This document shows, in pieces, positions 5,113-7,925 of a stretch of DNA of 7,925 bases. Position 1 is the stretch's first letter; each line of letters begins with the position of its first letter. A program made the translations under genes and the position numbers. Origin of the DNA: Candidatus Aerophobota bacterium (lineage in GTDB: Bacteria; Aerophobota; Aerophobia; Aerophobales; AE-B3A); NCBI GenBank assembly GCA_030616535.1, contig JAUWXE010000050.1, forward strand, positions 1 to 7,925. Reading direction: 5' to 3'. The notes beneath the pieces were generated by a model. The model saw only the letters and a program-made list of their open reading frames with translations, was not told the DNA's origin and made no database searches.

Positions 5113-7925
5113 ATGAACAAGGATGAGTATTTCCTGGGACTCGATTTAGGCTCTATCAGCGTAAATGCAATCCTTATAGATAAAGAAGGGAATATTGTTC
5201 ACGAGGAAGATTACCAGCGTCATAATGGTCAGCCTCTGGAGAAGGCTAGAGAAATGATAAAAAGAATAGCCAGAAAATATCCTCTTCATTACGTGGCTGT
5301 TACCGGGTCCAATGGAGAATATCTGAGCCGAGAATGGGATCTACCCTATCTAGAAGAGATAATAATCCAGGCTAAGGGGATCCACCACCTTCATCCAGAA
5401 GTAAGAACAGTGATTGATATTGGAGGATGTGATGCCAAATTTATTGCCTTAAATGAAAAAGGAGAGGTGAAGGATTTTGGCATGAACTCAAGCTGTGCTT
5501 CTGGCACTGGATCCTTTCTGGATCAACAGGCAAAAAGATTGGAGCTGGATATTGAGGGAGAATTTGCCAAGGAGGCCTTAAAATCTACTAATTCAGCTCG
5601 CCTGGCGGCAAGATGTGCTGTCTTCGCTAAAACAGACATGATTCATCTGCAGCAGAAAGCAACTCCTAATCCAGACATAACCATGGGATTATGTGAAGCC
5701 CTGGCAAGAAGTTACAAAAGTAATATTGCCCGGGGTAAGAATCTCAAGGGCCCTATCTCTTTTCAGGGAGGGGTAGCCGCTAACAGGGCGATGTGGGTGG
5801 CTTTTAAAAGAATCCTGAAAAGAGGCGATATTATTGTTCCGAAGCACTATTACTCTATGGGAGCTTTGGGCGTTGCTCTTTCTTTAAAAGAAACAGCAGC
5901 TAAAAAAAGATTTAATATGGGTAAATTAGAAAAGAATCTTTGTCTGAAAGAGGAAAAAGAGGCTCTACCCCGACTCTCACTGGATTATGAGAAAGAAATG
6001 CCATCCCTTGTTGAGGAAAAGAGCTGTGAATTTGCAAATGACGGGGGGCTAATCGATGTCTATTTGGGTATAGACATTGGCTCCGTGAGCACCAATGTTG
6101 TCGTTATTGATAGACAAAGACGCCTTCTGGCTAAGAGCTATCTTCCTACGGCGGGAAAGCCCATCAAGACAGTGCAGGATGGCCTAAGAGAGGTTAAAAA
6201 TAAGTTGGAGGGGAGGGTCAGGATAAGAGGTGTAGGAACCACTGGCTCAGGTAGATACATGATTGGGGCCTTTGTTGGGGCTGACGTGATTAAGAACGAA
6301 ATTACCGCGCAGGCCAGGGGAGCTTTAAATATAGACCCGGATGTAGATACAGTTTTCGAGGTCGGGGGTCAGGACTCCAAGTTCATCAGCCTCGAAAAGC
6401 GAGTAATTGTGGACTTTACTATGAATAAAGCCTGTGCTGCCGGGACCGGCTCTTTCCTGGAAGAACAGGCTGAGGAGCTAAAAATAAACATTAAAAAAGA
6501 GTTTGAGGAGATAGCCTTTTCTAGCCTTGCACCAGCCGATCTAGGCGATAGATGCACGATATTTATGGAATCATCTTTGTTTGAACACCTTCAAAGAGGG
6601 ATACCTGTTCCCGATCTGGTAGCTGGTCTGGCTTACTCAGTTGCTTATAATTATCTTAACAAGGTAGTGGAACGCAGAAAAATTGGTGACAACATTTTCT
6701 TTCAGGGAGGAACAGCCTGTAACAGATCCGTAGTAGCGGCTTTTGAGAAAATTCTAGAGAAAAAAATAACTGTCCCTCCCCATAATGAAGTTCTTGGAGC
6801 AATCGGAGTAGCCATAGTAGCTATGGAGGAGGTAACAGGCGAAAGTAAATTCAAGGGATTTGAAATAAGTGAACTATCTTACCGCATGGATTCCTTTGAG
6901 TGTCAGGATTGCCCTAATCATTGCAAGGTGAATAGAGTCTTCATTGAGGGAGAGAGTAAGCCGCTAACCTATGGAGATAGATGTGACAAATACGCCGGTA
7001 AAGAAGGAAAGAGGAAGAAAAAAGAGATTCCCAATTTTTTTAAGGAAAGGGAAAAGCTCTTATTCTCTAAAAAAAGAAAAAGGGGGGAAAGGAAAAAAAG
7101 GATTGGCATCCCGAGAGCGCTGCACACCTTTGAGCTTTATCCTTTATGGAAAAGCTTTTTCACTGAACTCGGTTATGAGGTGGTGCTTTCCGATAAAACT
7201 AATGATGAGATTATACATCAAGGAGTAGAGATTGTGGTGGCTGAGATCTGCTTTCCTGTAAAGGTTGCTCACGGCCATGTATTAAACCTTCTAAAAAAGA
7301 AAATCGACTATATATTCCTTCCCAGTTTGATTGATTTTGAGAAAAAAGACTCCCGGCTAAAGAGAACCTATAACTGCCCTTGGTCTCAGAGCTTTCCTTA
7401 TTTTGTAAACTCAGTAGTGAATCCAAAAGATTATCCTGTAAAGTTCCTGGAGCCAAAGATATCCTTAAGAAAAGGTATAGATAAAGCTTTAAGAAAAATA
7501 GGAAGCCTTTTAGATGAAAATCCATCAAAAGTCAAAGAAGCTATCAGAGTAGCTAAGCTAACTCAATCCCGGTTTTATGAGAATTTAAAAAAGAAAGGTG
7601 AAAAGATCCTGAGTGGCTTAAACGGAAAGACAGGCTTTGTCTTGATTTCTCGACCCTACAACGGCTGCGATCCTGGGCTTAACCTGGATATAGTGGAAAA
7701 AATGAGAGAACTGGGAATGTTAGCTATTCCTATGGACTTTTTAGATTTAGACCTTTCTTCCGTCTCCGAAGATTACCCTAATATGTATTGGGGCTACGGG
7801 CAGAAAATCTTGGCAGCCAGCCGACGCATAAAAGAAACCCTCAATTTCTATCCTATCTATATTACCAATTTTGGTTGTGGGCCAGATTCTTTTATCTCCA
7901 AAGATTTCACTGAAGAGATGGATAG
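5113..7925 (+). CDS. Large acyl-CoA dehydratase activase-type protein, two ATPase domains plus DUF2229 region (partial, runs off right edge)
   Basis: There are 937 codons with no internal stop and no end in the window. Two BcrAD/BadFG (ASKHA) ATPase domains lie in tandem: about 6-265, starting FLGLDLGSISVNAILID, and 317-575, starting YLGIDIGSVSTNVVVID. Each keeps the two cysteines that, in HgdC-type activators, bridge one [4Fe-4S] cluster across a dimer: Cys128 in SSCASGTGSF and Cys168 in AARCAVFAKTD; Cys441 in KACAAGTGSF and Cys481 in GDRCTIFMES. The chain could therefore form its own pseudo-dimer. Domain 2 has the standard GGQDSK (418-423); domain 1 has GGCDAK (104-109). Next come C-x2-C-x3-C plus one more (597, 600, 604, 624), a Lys/Arg-rich linker (about 628-663), then a DUF2229-like region from 664 (RIGIPRALHTFELYPLW, EICFPVK with Cys713, FGCGPDSF near the end). 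Known activators use ATP to inject low-potential electrons into 2-hydroxyacyl-CoA dehydratases or benzoyl-CoA reductases; for this long form the partner is unknown. Full-length relatives are commonly around 1,000-1,500 aa. The protein is expected to be cytoplasmic and oxygen-sensitive. Confidence 0.9.
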   Translation, partial: MNKDEYFLGLDLGSISVNAILIDKEGNIVHEEDYQRHNGQPLEKAREMIKRIARKYPLHYVAVTGSNGEYLSREWDLPYLEEIIIQAKGIHHLHPEVRTVIDIGGCDAKFIALNEKGEVKDFGMNSSCASGTGSFLDQQAKRLELDIEGEFAKEALKSTNSARLAARCAVFAKTDMIHLQQKATPNPDITMGLCEALARSYKSNIARGKNLKGPISFQGGVAANRAMWVAFKRILKRGDIIVPKHYYSMGALGVALSLKETAAKKRFNMGKLEKNLCLKEEKEALPRLSLDYEKEMPSLVEEKSCEFANDGGLIDVYLGIDIGSVSTNVVVIDRQRRLLAKSYLPTAGKPIKTVQDGLREVKNKLEGRVRIRGVGTTGSGRYMIGAFVGADVIKNEITAQARGALNIDPDVDTVFEVGGQDSKFISLEKRVIVDFTMNKACAAGTGSFLEEQAEELKINIKKEFEEIAFSSLAPADLGDRCTIFMESSLFEHLQRGIPVPDLVAGLAYSVAYNYLNKVVERRKIGDNIFFQGGTACNRSVVAAFEKILEKKITVPPHNEVLGAIGVAIVAMEEVTGESKFKGFEISELSYRMDSFECQDCPNHCKVNRVFIEGESKPLTYGDRCDKYAGKEGKRKKKEIPNFFKEREKLLFSKKRKRGERKKRIGIPRALHTFELYPLWKSFFTELGYEVVLSDKTNDEIIHQGVEIVVAEICFPVKVAHGHVLNLLKKKIDYIFLPSLIDFEKKDSRLKRTYNCPWSQSFPYFVNSVVNPKDYPVKFLEPKISLRKGIDKALRKIGSLLDENPSKVKEAIRVAKLTQSRFYENLKKKGEKILSGLNGKTGFVLISRPYNGCDPGLNLDIVEKMRELGMLAIPMDFLDLDLSSVSEDYPNMYWGYGQKILAASRRIKETLNFYPIYITNFGCGPDSFISKDFTEEMD

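Noticed and set aside
6994..7101. Frameshift in the A-rich, Lys/Arg-rich stretch of the activase
   Set aside because: The same frame carries conserved motifs before and after this segment, so no frame change is needed; the linker is simply basic.
6971..7528. Short open frames on both strands inside the activase gene
   Set aside because: The activase frame stays open through here and keeps family motifs on both sides (GDRCDKY, then RIGIPRALHTFELYP), so these are by-products of A/G-rich codons.

Overview
The window reads as chromosomal DNA of an AT-rich, probably anaerobic bacterium. Bacterial traits are a sec signal peptide, Shine-Dalgarno sites and sigma-70-like promoters. The anaerobic guess rests on a large 2-hydroxyacyl-CoA-dehydratase-type activase and a B12-binding-domain radical SAM enzyme, together with an adenosine-specific kinase family most familiar from archaea and thermophiles. 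Arg codons AGA/AGG are common throughout. The sequence does not fix a species; an uncultured bacterial lineage is a guess. No rRNA, tRNA, CRISPR or insertion-sequence signature was seen.

Layout. Positions 1-218 (minus strand) hold the first 72 codons of a DinG-type helicase. Positions 219-416 are a divergent intergenic region in which two outward-facing promoters have their -35 boxes inside one inverted repeat. From 417 to 4932 five plus-strand genes lie close together and look like one operon: (1) a 654-aa exported protein whose NlpC/P60-like peptidase domain appears split by an inserted beta-propeller; (2) a 47-aa, 40% Lys/Arg mini-protein with a good ribosome binding site; (3) a B12-binding-domain radical SAM protein; (4) an adenosine-specific kinase (PF04008-type); (5) a membrane-anchored DUF4352-like protein. 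A 180-base leader with its own candidate promoter (4933-5112) separates these from a very large activase gene that starts at 5113 and runs off the right edge. That gene has two complete BcrAD/BadFG ATPase domains, a cysteine cluster and the start of a DUF2229-type region.

How they may work together. The helicase is transcribed away from the rest and is probably unrelated. Genes 1 and 5 act outside or at the membrane, while genes 3, 4 and the activase are cytoplasmic; no single pathway is evident. The activase is expected to use ATP to fire low-potential electrons into a partner dehydratase or reductase that is not visible here. The most unusual item is the split peptidase architecture of the first operon gene.
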